Source of the DNA: Roseiflexus sp034432635
GTDB taxonomy: Bacteria; Chloroflexota; Chloroflexia; Chloroflexales; Roseiflexaceae
DNA length: 64,000 bases
Assembly (NCBI GenBank): GCA_034432635.1
Contig: DAOUBK010000088.1
Span: 1 to 64,000 of the forward strand
Direction: 5' to 3'
Shown here: positions 36,496 through 44,694 of the stretch, piece by piece
How the letters are laid out: every line of letters starts with the position of its first letter
Numbering within the stretch: position 1 is the first letter of the stretch
Notes under the pieces: model-generated
What the model saw: only the letters and a program-made list of their open reading frames with translations
Told to the model about the DNA's origin: nothing
The model's database searches: none
Made by a program: the position numbers and the translations under genes

Positions 36496-37791
36496 ATGAC
36501 ATCTCAGTACAATATCGGTCTTCTTACCCATCTTCGCCCTCATACGCGAATTCCAGAACCGCTCCGTTTTCCGCCGGGTTTCCTGTGGGGAACCGCAACC
36601 AGTGCACACCAGGTCGAAGGGCAGAACACCAATAATCAGTGGTGGGTCTGGGAGCAGCAGGGACGCTGCTGGCATGGCGATGTCTCCGGCGATGCCTGCG
36701 GCTGGTGGCGCGACGCCGAGGGCGACCTGGATCGTGCAGCGGCGCTGGGTACGAATGCCCATCGTCTGTCGATCGAATGGAGCCGCATCGAACCAGAAGA
36801 GGGACGTTTCAATCGCGATGCAATTCGTCGCTACCGTGAGATTATCGGTGGTATTGTTAGACGTGGCATGACGCCGATAATCACGCTGCACCACTTCACC
36901 AATCCACTCTGGGTTGAGGCAAAGGGCGCATGGTTGAACGCGAAGACGCCGCGCTGGTTTGCGCGTTTCGTTGCCCGTGCAGTCGAGGAACTCGGCGATC
37001 TCTGCAACCTCTGGTGCACAGTCAATGAGCCGACAGTCTACGCCGCATTGAGTTATCTGCAGGGCATCTGGCCCCCCGGTCGTCGCAACATTCTGCAGGC
37101 GCTACGGGTCTTCGGCAATCTGATGCGTGGTCACGAACTGGCAGCGCAGGCAGTACACGAGCAACATCCGGCGCACCGTGTCGGCATTGTGCACCATAAA
37201 CGGATTCTCGATCCGGCATCGCCTGCCGGTCACGACGTACTCACGACGGTCATGTACGACTATCTGGTCAATGGCCTGGTGCTACGTCGTCTGCGTGAAA
37301 CGTCCGACTTCTTTGGATTGAACTACTACAGTCGCGATCATATCGCCTTCGACCTGCGACGACCATACCATCTGTTCATTCGTCGCTTCACACCTCCATA
37401 TGTAGAGCAGAGCGATGCCGGTATGCTCGGCACTTTCGGCGAGATCTATCCCAACGGTCTGTACCGTGCGCTCAAACGAGTCTATCGCTGGTTGAAACTC
37501 CCCATCTATGTGACCGAGACCGGTCTACCGGACGAGGATGACAATCAACGTCCGCGGTTTCTGCTCAACCATCTCGAGTCAGTCCACCGCGCAATTCAGG
37601 AAGGGATCGATGTCCGTGGGGTATTCATCTGGTCGCTGGTGGATAACTTCGAGTGGGCGGAGGGATGGGAGCTGCGCTTCGGGTTGTATGCGCTCGATAA
37701 GCGGACCGGCGAACGACGGATGCGCCCTTCGGCGGCACTCTACGCGATTATCGCGCGTGCGAATGCGATCCCTGCTCCCGGTGCACTCTGA
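36496..37791 (+). CDS. Glycoside hydrolase family 1 beta-glycosidase
   Basis: This 431-residue retaining beta-glycosidase (beta-glucosidase/galactosidase type) has the GH1 N-terminal signature FLWGTATSAHQVEG. The acid/base Glu is in CTVNEPTVYA and the nucleophile Glu in IYVTETGLPDEDD (T-E-T-G in place of the commoner T-E-N-G). The tail VDNFEWAEGWELRFGLYALD carries sugar-binding Trp and Glu. No signal peptide is present, so it is cytoplasmic. ATG 36496 is preferred to an ORF extension of 75 codons that has no homology. No sugar transporter is adjacent. Confidence 0.92.
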   Translation: MTSQYNIGLLTHLRPHTRIPEPLRFPPGFLWGTATSAHQVEGQNTNNQWWVWEQQGRCWHGDVSGDACGWWRDAEGDLDRAAALGTNAHRLSIEWSRIEPEEGRFNRDAIRRYREIIGGIVRRGMTPIITLHHFTNPLWVEAKGAWLNAKTPRWFARFVARAVEELGDLCNLWCTVNEPTVYAALSYLQGIWPPGRRNILQALRVFGNLMRGHELAAQAVHEQHPAHRVGIVHHKRILDPASPAGHDVLTTVMYDYLVNGLVLRRLRETSDFFGLNYYSRDHIAFDLRRPYHLFIRRFTPPYVEQSDAGMLGTFGEIYPNGLYRALKRVYRWLKLPIYVTETGLPDEDDNQRPRFLLNHLESVHRAIQEGIDVRGVFIWSLVDNFEWAEGWELRFGLYALDKRTGERRMRPSAALYAIIARANAIPAPGAL

Positions 37792-38180
37792 TCGAACAAC
37801 TGCTGCGTTCCGAGTGTGATCCGGGGTCGAGATCCGATATCAGTTCCACCAGCGAACCGGGATGCGTTCCTGTCGGACGGCGAACGGTCGTTCCGGGATG
37901 TTCCCGGCATGCCGGAATGGTGTGCACCCCTGCATAAACCCCGAAGCGTAAGCGTTTTGCCGGGACGCGGCGTGGTCATTGGTATGAGGTGGCCTGGTTG
38001 CCGCCCAGAGCACAGTGATACGAGGTGACCGTTTCGTTGCGTGTTTTCCAGTGTACAATGGGTGTGCCCATGTGCCGCAGGTTTTCCTGATTCGGCAGGT
38101 GATCGTCAGTATGACACGTATCCTGTTTGGCCTGTCAGGATCGCTGCCATGTCTTTCTTGAATACAGAGGAGCAGGCAAG
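37792..38180. other. Intergenic region before the methyltransferase
   Basis: No gene is seen in these 389 bases. TTCCGG (37891) and CCGGAA (37912) flank GGGATGTTCCC, making a possible hairpin near 37891-37917. TACAAT at 38054-38059 may be a -10 box for the methyltransferase gene, with a weak -35. Confidence 0.4.
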
Positions 38181-38849
38181 ATGCGCGAGCAATGGATTGC
38201 AGTCGATGAATACATCACCGGTCTCTTTCCTTCAGACCCGGCGCTGGAGATGGTGCTTCAGTCAACACGCACGGCTGGTATGCCGCAGATCAACGTATCG
38301 CCCGTTCAGGGACGGTTCCTGCACGTTCTGGCGCTGACATGCGGCGCACGGATGATCCTGGAGATCGGGACGCTGGCAGGCTACAGTGCTATCTGGATGG
38401 CGCGCGCGCTCCCTGCCGACGGGAAACTGATCACGCTGGAAGCCGATCCAAAGCACGCCGAAGTCGCACAGGCGAATATCGCACGTGCCGGTCTTGCCGA
38501 CCGGATCGAGGTGCGCCTGGGAGTTGCGCTCGATGTGCTGCCACAACTTGCTGCGGAAGGGAAGGGTCCTTTCGATCTGATCTTTATCGACGCCGATAAG
38601 ACGAACCTGACAACCTACTTTGAGTGGGCAGTGCGTCTGGCGCGTCCCGGTAGCCTGATTATTGCTGATAATGTAATCCGTCAGGGTGAAGTGCTGGACG
38701 CTTCGAGTGACGATGAGGGCTTACGGGGCGTCCGTTGCTTCAACGAAATGCTTGCCGCCGACCGGCGCGTGACTGCGACGATTGTTCAGATGGTTGGAAG
38801 CAAAGGGTATGATGGTATGGCGCTGGCAGTAGTGCGGGGGGAGATATGA
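38181..38849 (+). CDS. O-methyltransferase (CCoAOMT/COMT-like, family 3)
   Basis: The 222-residue class I SAM-dependent methyltransferase shows motif I ILEIGTLAGYSAIWMARALP, the acidic EADPKHAEVAQANI, metal-site segments FDLIFIDADKTNL and IIADNVIRQGEV, and the C-terminal G-Y-DGMALAVVR. The D-A-D-K and D-N pair are the divalent-metal ligands of catechol-type O-methyltransferases. The start is ATG 38181 after GAGGAG. Its stop overlaps the start of the next gene (ATGA), so both are translationally coupled and probably act in one pathway. Confidence 0.88.
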   Translation: MREQWIAVDEYITGLFPSDPALEMVLQSTRTAGMPQINVSPVQGRFLHVLALTCGARMILEIGTLAGYSAIWMARALPADGKLITLEADPKHAEVAQANIARAGLADRIEVRLGVALDVLPQLAAEGKGPFDLIFIDADKTNLTTYFEWAVRLARPGSLIIADNVIRQGEVLDASSDDEGLRGVRCFNEMLAADRRVTATIVQMVGSKGYDGMALAVVRGEI

Positions 38850-40903
38850 CCCATCCCTACAGCCTGCTCTTCGAATCGGTGCGCATCGGTCCTGTAACCG
38901 CCCCTAACCGCTTTTACCAGGTTCCGCACTGTAATGGCATGGGTTACCGCGCGCCGCGTGCGCTGGCTGCCATGCGCGGTGTGAAAGCCGAGGGTGGCTG
39001 GGGAGTGGTATGCACTGAGGAAGTCGAGATACACTATTCGAGCGATCTGGCGCCGTATCTGGAGGGGCGCCTGTGGAGTGATGATGACATCCCGGCGCTG
39101 GCGCTGATGGCGGAGGCAGTGCACCGTCACGGCGCACTTGCAGGCATTGAGTTGACCCATAACGGTCACGATGCGATGAACTATTACTCGCGCGCAACCT
39201 CACTCGGTCCGCGTTCGATTGCCTTGATGGGCGGTACGGGCTTCGAGCCGGGTCAGTGTCGTCGGATGGACCTGGAAGACATTCGCAATCTGCGTCGCTG
39301 GCATCGCAGCGCAGCATTGCGCGCTAGACACGCTGGTTTCGACATTATCTACTGCTACGCCGGGCATGGCTTGAGCCTGGCAATGCATTTCCTGCTGCGC
39401 CGATACAATGATCGGAGCGATGAGTATGGCGGAAGCCTGGAAAACCGGGTACGCCTGCTTCGCGAGTTGATCGAGGATACGAAAGATGCGGTTGGTGACC
39501 GCTGTGCGGTTGCGGTGCGTCTGGCTGTCGATGAACTGCTCGATGATGAGGGTCTCAGCAGTCAGGGCGAGGCGTATGAGATCGTTGCAATGCTTGCAGA
39601 ACTTCCCGATCTCTGGGATGTCAATGTCGCAAACTGGAGCAACGACTCGGCGTCGTCACGCTTTGAGAAAGAGGGGTTTCAGGAGCCGTACATTGCCTTC
39701 GTCAAACGATTGACGAGTAAGCCGGTAGTGGGTGTGGGGCGGTATACGTCGCCAGAGTCGATGGTGTCTGCCGTCCGGCGCGGAATTCTGGATTTCATCG
39801 GCGCGGCGCGACCGTCAATCGCCGATCCGTTCCTGCCGCACAAGATTCGTGAGGGGCGCATCGAAGATATCCGTGAGTGCATCGGGTGCAATATCTGCGT
39901 TACTGCCGATAACAAATGCGTTCCGATCCGTTGTACGCAAAACCCGACGATGGGTGAGGAATGGCGGCGTGGATGGCATCCCGAAACGATTGCGCCGCGC
40001 CGCAGCAATGCCGAGATTCTGGTCATCGGTGCAGGTCCGGCAGGGCTGGAGTGCGCCCGGGCGCTGGGTCAACGCGGTTATCAGGTGACACTGGTCGAAG
40101 CGCAGCGTGAGCCGGGCGGTCGCGTAGCACGCGAGGCGTGTCTTCCCGGATTGCAGGAGTGGCGGCGGGTGATCGACTGGCGTCTAACACAGATCGCCAG
40201 GCTGCCGAATGTTCAACTCTTGCCGGGGAACCCGATGACTGCTGCCGACGTTCTCGAAAGCGGGTATGAGCATGTCATCATTGCAACCGGTGCAGTCTGG
40301 CGACGGGATGGTATGGGGCGCACCGTGCGTTACCCGCTGCCGGGTCACGACCTTCCTTATGTGTATACCCCCGATGATCTGATGGATGGTCGTCTGCCGT
40401 CAGGTCGGGTTGTGATCTACGATGATGACCACTACTATATGGGAGGCGTTCTGGCGGAGTTGCTGGCATGCCAGGGGTGTGAGGTCATTGTGTGCACTCC
40501 TGCGCCGCTGGTGTCGCACTGGACACAGTTCACGCTCGAACAGGAGCGGGTTGAGCGGCGACTGCGCGAATTGGGGGTGGTCATCCATACCCGTAATGTG
40601 CCTGGCGCCATTTATGAGGGTGGCGTCGCCGTTCGTCACGTGATAACCGGTATCACAATCGATCTGGCGTGCGATGCAGTGGTGATCGTCGCCGATCGTC
40701 TGCCGCGCGATGGATTGGCGACTGATCTGGCTCCCGCGCATACTGCCGGTCGCATACGCACCCTGCGGGTGATCGGTGACGCAGAGGCGCCGCACATTAT
40801 TGCGCAGGCAGTGTTTGCCGGTCATCGGGCGGCGCGTGAGTTCGATGAAATGCTGGATGGCGATGCGCCGCCATTCATGCGAGAATTTCCGCTTTGGGTA
40901 TGA
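38846..40903 (+). CDS. Trimethylamine/histamine dehydrogenase-family iron-sulfur flavoprotein
   Basis: The 685-residue protein aligns along the whole of trimethylamine dehydrogenase: an N-terminal FMN barrel, a [4Fe-4S] site (C345, C348, C351 and a later Cys) and a C-terminal ADP/NAD-type fold (VIGAGPAGLECARAL). The 6-S-cysteinyl-FMN cysteine is kept (C29 in NRFYQVPHC), as is the Tyr-His-Asp set (Y171, H174, D267). Of the three aromatics that bind trimethylamine, only W264 remains; the other two positions are E59 and D355. As I recall, histamine dehydrogenase has Gln and Asp there, so a charged amine or diamine is more likely than trimethylamine. Electrons would go to an unidentified acceptor such as ETF. 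Confidence 0.9.
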   Translation: MTHPYSLLFESVRIGPVTAPNRFYQVPHCNGMGYRAPRALAAMRGVKAEGGWGVVCTEEVEIHYSSDLAPYLEGRLWSDDDIPALALMAEAVHRHGALAGIELTHNGHDAMNYYSRATSLGPRSIALMGGTGFEPGQCRRMDLEDIRNLRRWHRSAALRARHAGFDIIYCYAGHGLSLAMHFLLRRYNDRSDEYGGSLENRVRLLRELIEDTKDAVGDRCAVAVRLAVDELLDDEGLSSQGEAYEIVAMLAELPDLWDVNVANWSNDSASSRFEKEGFQEPYIAFVKRLTSKPVVGVGRYTSPESMVSAVRRGILDFIGAARPSIADPFLPHKIREGRIEDIRECIGCNICVTADNKCVPIRCTQNPTMGEEWRRGWHPETIAPRRSNAEILVIGAGPAGLECARALGQRGYQVTLVEAQREPGGRVAREACLPGLQEWRRVIDWRLTQIARLPNVQLLPGNPMTAADVLESGYEHVIIATGAVWRRDGMGRTVRYPLPGHDLPYVYTPDDLMDGRLPSGRVVIYDDDHYYMGGVLAELLACQGCEVIVCTPAPLVSHWTQFTLEQERVERRLRELGVVIHTRNVPGAIYEGGVAVRHVITGITIDLACDAVVIVADRLPRDGLATDLAPAHTAGRIRTLRVIGDAEAPHIIAQAVFAGHRAAREFDEMLDGDAPPFMREFPLWV

Positions 40904-40916
40904 GGATGGGACGCAG

Positions 40917-40948
40917 GGGCGCAGTCGAGGCAGAGGAGTGCTGCGCCC
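40917..40948 (+). terminator. Hairpin after the amine dehydrogenase-like gene
   Basis: GGGCGCAG (40917-40924) pairs with CTGCGCCC (40941-40948) over a 16-base loop, 13 bases after the stop. No U-tract. Confidence 0.5.
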
Positions 40949-41018
40949 ATTCCCGTTGTGTATTTCGTCGAAGGATGGACAGAGGTGCAGCCTTCACCAG
41001 TACCATCAATACCAGTGA

Positions 41019-41255
41019 TTATCCCTCAGGTCCGCCTGTTGTCTTACGCACAATTGCGATAAGAGTAAGCCCCAGATCGCGAAGGCGGGTCAGCACTCCG
41101 TGAAGTGCCGCCTGCTCTGGCAGCGAACCGCGCGTAATCGTTGTGCCGTTGTCGTCGATCAGGGTAAACTCCGGGAATAGGGCGGCGAGGTCAGGTCCGA
41201 GTTCTCGCTCGACGCGGATCTCGTATCGAATGGGTGTGCGCTGTGAGTTGCTCAT
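41019..41255 (-). CDS. Small protein of a type often found beside MalT-like regulators
   Basis: The 78-residue protein reads RYEIRVERELGPDLAALFP, then FTLIDDNGTTITRGSLPEQAALHGVLTRLRDLGLTLIAIVR. I have seen this pattern (a short beta region, then DQAALHG-type helix and RDLGL) in many unnamed Chloroflexota proteins encoded next to LuxR/MalT-type genes; this is recollection, not a search. Here it overlaps the end of a truncated MalT-like gene on the same strand. Function unknown. Confidence 0.6.
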   Translation of the reverse strand: MSNSQRTPIRYEIRVERELGPDLAALFPEFTLIDDNGTTITRGSLPEQAALHGVLTRLRDLGLTLIAIVRKTTGGPEG

Positions 41256-41925
41256 GGCTTCTGCCCTGCCGATCTCTGCTTATTGCCAGCATACCCTGAT
41301 CACGCATCAGAGCGATCACATTTCTATGTGGTCGTGTCGGATCGAAGCGCAGATCGGCCATCCGCACTTCGAGCAACTGACCGCGCGCATGCCAGCGGTG
41401 TAGCGGCAGTGGTGGATCGGCGCGCGTAATGATCGCGACGTGCAGGTTTGGAGGCGAGTGCTCTAGAAGAAAAGCCAGGTCGTCGTGAATGACGGGCAGA
41501 TCGACGAAATGATAATCGTCGAGCACAAGGACGAGATGTTGATCCTGCGCTCCTATCTCGTTGATCGTCGCAATCAGCAGCGGTCTAACCGGCGCCGGTT
41601 GCGGTCCTGCCAGCGCCTCGATCAGCGCGACGCCGCAGTTGTTGATGGTGCTGTGTACCGCCAGAGTTACATAGCGCCAGAAGTGGATTGGATCGTTGTC
41701 GCGTTCGTCGAGCGTCAGCCACGTCAGCGTTACATCAGCACGCTGGCGCAGCACACCGGTTGCCTCCAGCACTGCCGTCGTTTTGCCGAAACCCGCAGGG
41801 GCACTGACGAGCGTCAATGGTACATCGGTGAGATGACGCAGTTGTGCAAGAACACGCTGGCGCAGAACAAGATGGCTTCGATAGGCGGGCAGGGCAATCC
41901 TGGTAATGAGCAGCGATTCGCTCAT
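41191..41925 (-). pseudogene. Truncated MalT/LuxR-type STAND ATPase regulator
   Basis: The ORF begins as a complete MalT-type N-terminus, with GRR-like start LVLRQRVLAQLRHL, Walker A LVSAPAGFGKTTAV, LTLDERDNDPIHFWRY, Walker B LVLVLDDYHFVD and an IITRADPPLPLHRWHARGQL motif ending LEVRMADLRF. Full regulators of this kind are about 800-900 residues with a TPR-like region and LuxR DNA-binding domain. Here homology ends near 41330 and the reading frame stops 45 codons later, so everything after the NB-ARC-like core is gone. CAGGGGAG before the ATG suggests it may still be translated. Confidence 0.72.
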
Positions 41926-42104
41926 GAGACTCCCCTGGAGCGTCCATCATTACTTATCGTATTGTACAGGAACTCTGCCTAAAAAAGAATGATGCCGGCT
42001 GTCAGTTGGGAGGAGGAGTCATTCCAGCGGCTATCAGACACCGTTGCTGCGCTGGCGTCCGGTGGCATGGTGCGCAATCTTGTTGCAGTATGAGACGAGA
42101 AGAA

Positions 42105-42134
42105 CGCCTGAAGCGGGCAACCCTGCTTCAGGCG
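42105..42134 (-). terminator. Terminator-like hairpin after the rhodanese-fold gene
   Basis: CGCCTGAAGC (42105-42114) pairs with GCTTCAGGCG (42125-42134); the minus strand then reads TTCTTCTCGTCTC, a pyrimidine-rich tail. It lies 61 bases after the gene's stop. Confidence 0.68.
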
Positions 42135-42194
42135 CCTGATCGAGGGAATCTCCCTGGCTCGATCACGGTGTCCGCGCGTTGAGATCTGCGCCGG

Positions 42195-42632
42195 TTACTT
42201 CTCGACCGGATACCCGGCGCGTTGCCATTCCAGCAGTCCGCCCCGCATGTTGTGGACGCGGGTGAAGCCGTTGCGCCGCAGGAAACTGGTGATCTGCCCG
42301 CTGCGGTTGCCGCTGCGAGAGGTGACAATCACGGTTTTGTCGGTCGGGGTCTCGTTCAGGCGAGAAGGAATCTCACTCATCGGGATGAGTCGCACACCGG
42401 GGATGTGTCCGGCAGCGTATTCTTCCGGCTCACGCACATCGATCAGCACGACATCATCGCGCCCTTGAGGTGCGCGCACTGTGGCGACATCAATGTTGAG
42501 CAGCAGACTGGCAACGTTGATGATATTCGACAGAGGATTGCCCGGAACGATGGGTGCGGTTGTCGCCGGTGCACTACACGCCGCTATTGCGAATGTGGAA
42601 ATGATGAGCAGCAGGACGAAGAGACGTTTCAT
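42195..42632 (-). CDS. Rhodanese-fold lipoprotein with Ser in place of the active Cys
   Basis: The 145-residue protein has a lipoprotein signal (lipobox AIAAC, Cys18) and one rhodanese domain (VVLIDVREPEEYAAGHIPGV; NMRGGLLEWQRAGYPV). The sulfurtransferase loop should be C-R-S-G-x-R-S; here it is S104-R-S-G-N-R-S, from an unambiguous TCT codon. Persulfide chemistry on this residue is therefore not expected. It could be a binding or structural module at the outer face of the membrane. GGGAG precedes the start. Confidence 0.87.
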   Translation of the reverse strand: MKRLFVLLLIISTFAIAACSAPATTAPIVPGNPLSNIINVASLLLNIDVATVRAPQGRDDVVLIDVREPEEYAAGHIPGVRLIPMSEIPSRLNETPTDKTVIVTSRSGNRSGQITSFLRRNGFTRVHNMRGGLLEWQRAGYPVEK

Positions 42633-42647
42633 ACGATGCTCCCTGAA

Positions 42648-42662
42648 AAGAACTGAGAACCG
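42648..42662 (+). repeat. Dispersed GAACTGAGAACCG repeat upstream of the rhodanese-fold gene
   Basis: AAGAACTGAGAACCG lies about 15 bases before the start codon (in the transcribed orientation, just 5' of the ribosome site). It matches copies at 1116, 6000 and 21340. Confidence 0.55.
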
Positions 42663-42724
42663 GATGTGCCGATCCCTGGTTATATGGATGCGTGTACCGG
42701 GCGAAAGGTTACTGTGACTCCGGT

Positions 42725-44116
42725 TCAGGATCGTCGCATCACGTCGGACAGTTGCCAGACGTCGAAGGAGAGCAGGTGCGCTGTGCCGTTTTCAGCGAAG
42801 AGCGCAGCGCCATAACTATCCTGGCGTGTTGGATAGACGCGTGCAGTCAGGCAGGCGTGACCGTTGGCAAACACTTCGACGATTGAACGATCAACAAAGA
42901 TGCGCAGGTTGATTATCTCACCGGGATCGAGTGACAGCGCGATGAAAGGTGCGTCAGCAGAGCCGCTGCCGGATCGGATCCGATTGATCAGCAGGCGTCC
43001 CGGATCACGTTCGTAGATGACGCGCGTCTCTTCCTCACGGTTTGGGCTGGCAAGCAACGAGATGCCGATGAGTTGCGCGTCACCGGGATCGATGGTCGTC
43101 ACAATCTCCAGCATATCGCCGTGCAGATCGGCGAGCGTCACATATTCGCCGGACAAAAGCCATCCTGAAGCGCGAAAGATATGCGCTTCGCGCAGCAGCG
43201 TGACTTCTGGAACGGGAGACATGCCCAAGCGACCGTCGCGGCGTGGGAGAATCAGGCGCGGTAGCGACATTGCTCCCGACCATCCTGCATTCAGTTGAGC
43301 CGTTTCGCTACGCGCCTCGCGCAGCCATCCAAACATGATCCGTCGTCCCTGTTGATCAACGAAACTCTGCGGTGCATAGAAATCGGTGCAGCCATCGACC
43401 ACACCGCGCGTTTCAGGGATGAGTCGGTTCGCCGCGTACCTCCCGATCAGATAGACCGCCTGATTGAGCGGGAGCGGCGAAAGAACCAGCACGTGCTGCC
43501 CGCCGAGTGCAAAGAAGTCTGGACATTCCCACATCTCATCATGTTCGCCGACACTCCCGCTGCACAGCGGACCGAGATACTCCCATTCCAGCAGACTCTG
43601 ACCGCGGTACAGAAAGCACACACCTCCCTGTCCCACGATTCCCGATCCGATAATCTGGCGCCACTCATCTCCCTCGCGCCAGACGCAGTGGTCGCGGAAA
43701 CCGGAAACTTCCAGTCTTTCCGGTGGACCGGGGATCACCGGGTTGCGCGGATGTTTACGCCATGTCACCAGATCGTCGCTGCCAATCGCAATATATGGCA
43801 ACTGGACGCCACGACGCACCTCAGTATAGATCAGGGTAGGCGTGCCGTGATCATCAACGGCGACGCCGGACCAGCACCCATCACCGCGTGGTGAACTCGG
43901 CTCCGGCGCCAGCGCGACTGGCAGATCGGTCCAGTGTATCAGCTCGTTGCTGACTGCATGCCCCCAGTGGATAAACCCCCAGCGTGCCTCATGCGGATTG
44001 TGCTGGTAGAACAGGTGGTAATGACCGCGCCACTGAATCAACCCATTTGGGTCGTTCATCCAGCCAGCAAGCGGCGTAAAGTGATAACCAGGTCGGTATC
44101 GGTCGGATGGAGTCAT
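42725..44116 (-). CDS. Glycoside hydrolase family 32 beta-fructosidase (sucrose hydrolase type)
   Basis: This protein hydrolyses terminal beta-fructosides such as sucrose or fructans. It has the GH32 nucleophile motif YHFTPLAGWMNDPNG, the FxxP-equivalent HLFYQHNPHEARWG, and the acid/base Glu in EMWECPDFF; a C-terminal beta-sandwich holds IFVDRSIVEVFANGH. The transition-state motif R-D-P appears as GFRDHCVW, keeping R and D but replacing P with H. No signal peptide is present. ATG 44116 is used (463 residues); an in-frame GTG at 44179 is possible. No transporter or regulator accompanies it. Confidence 0.9.
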   Translation of the reverse strand: MTPSDRYRPGYHFTPLAGWMNDPNGLIQWRGHYHLFYQHNPHEARWGFIHWGHAVSNELIHWTDLPVALAPEPSSPRGDGCWSGVAVDDHGTPTLIYTEVRRGVQLPYIAIGSDDLVTWRKHPRNPVIPGPPERLEVSGFRDHCVWREGDEWRQIIGSGIVGQGGVCFLYRGQSLLEWEYLGPLCSGSVGEHDEMWECPDFFALGGQHVLVLSPLPLNQAVYLIGRYAANRLIPETRGVVDGCTDFYAPQSFVDQQGRRIMFGWLREARSETAQLNAGWSGAMSLPRLILPRRDGRLGMSPVPEVTLLREAHIFRASGWLLSGEYVTLADLHGDMLEIVTTIDPGDAQLIGISLLASPNREEETRVIYERDPGRLLINRIRSGSGSADAPFIALSLDPGEIINLRIFVDRSIVEVFANGHACLTARVYPTRQDSYGAALFAENGTAHLLSFDVWQLSDVMRRS

Positions 44117-44236
44117 AGTGCCGGTCTTCAGGCGCAGCGACCTATTCCGTTTACAGGCGGGAAGGTCGTCTCTGCTCACGACTCTCTATGATCCAGGCGG
44201 CATCGCCGGGTGCAGCCATTCCCGGCGGCGCTCTTC

Positions 44237-44623
44237 TCATGAGAGTGTTCTGACAGCAATCGCCTCAATCTCGACCCGCACGTCGCGTGGCAGCCGCGCC
44301 ACCTGGACGGTCGAACGCGCTGGCGGGTGTGCGGGAAAGAATTCGGCATACACGGCATTCATTGCCGCAAAGTCTCCCATATCGGCGAGAAAAACTGTTG
44401 TTTTGACCACCTGATCGAGCGAACTGCCGGCGGCTGCCAGCACCGCCTGAAGGTTTCGCAGAACCTGGCGCGTTTGTGCAGCAACATCCCCCTCGATCAG
44501 CGTACCATCGGGCGTCAGGGGTATCTGACCGGAGCAAAACACGAAATTGTTGGCAGTTATCGCCTGTGAGTAAGGACCGATCGCCGGTGGCGCGTCCGAC
44601 GTTTGCACGACTGAACGTTCCAT
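44237..44623 (-). CDS. ridA: RidA-family enamine/imine deaminase
   Basis: RidA hydrolyses reactive enamines and imines formed by PLP enzymes. The 128-residue product has APPAIGPYSQAI, FCSGQIPLTPDG, ARSTVQVARLPRDVRVEIEAIA with the key Arg and Glu, and the length of the family. ATG 44623 has AAAGGAAA upstream; the longer frame to 44752 runs through the promoter of the divergent gene. Confidence 0.92.
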   Translation of the reverse strand: MERSVVQTSDAPPAIGPYSQAITANNFVFCSGQIPLTPDGTLIEGDVAAQTRQVLRNLQAVLAAAGSSLDQVVKTTVFLADMGDFAAMNAVYAEFFPAHPPARSTVQVARLPRDVRVEIEAIAVRTLS

Positions 44624-44681
44624 CGAGGTTTTCCTTTCTGCTGGAATGCACGCCAGGGTTATTGTAGCAGAAACATTCGAG

Positions 44682-44687
44682 TATAAT
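44682..44687 (+). promoter_or_regulatory. Consensus -10 box giving a leaderless transcript
   Basis: TATAAT ends 7 bases before the GTG start of the membrane glycosyltransferase gene, so transcription should begin at or next to the start codon. The -35 region is weak. Confidence 0.62.
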
Positions 44688-44694
44688 ACTGCCC

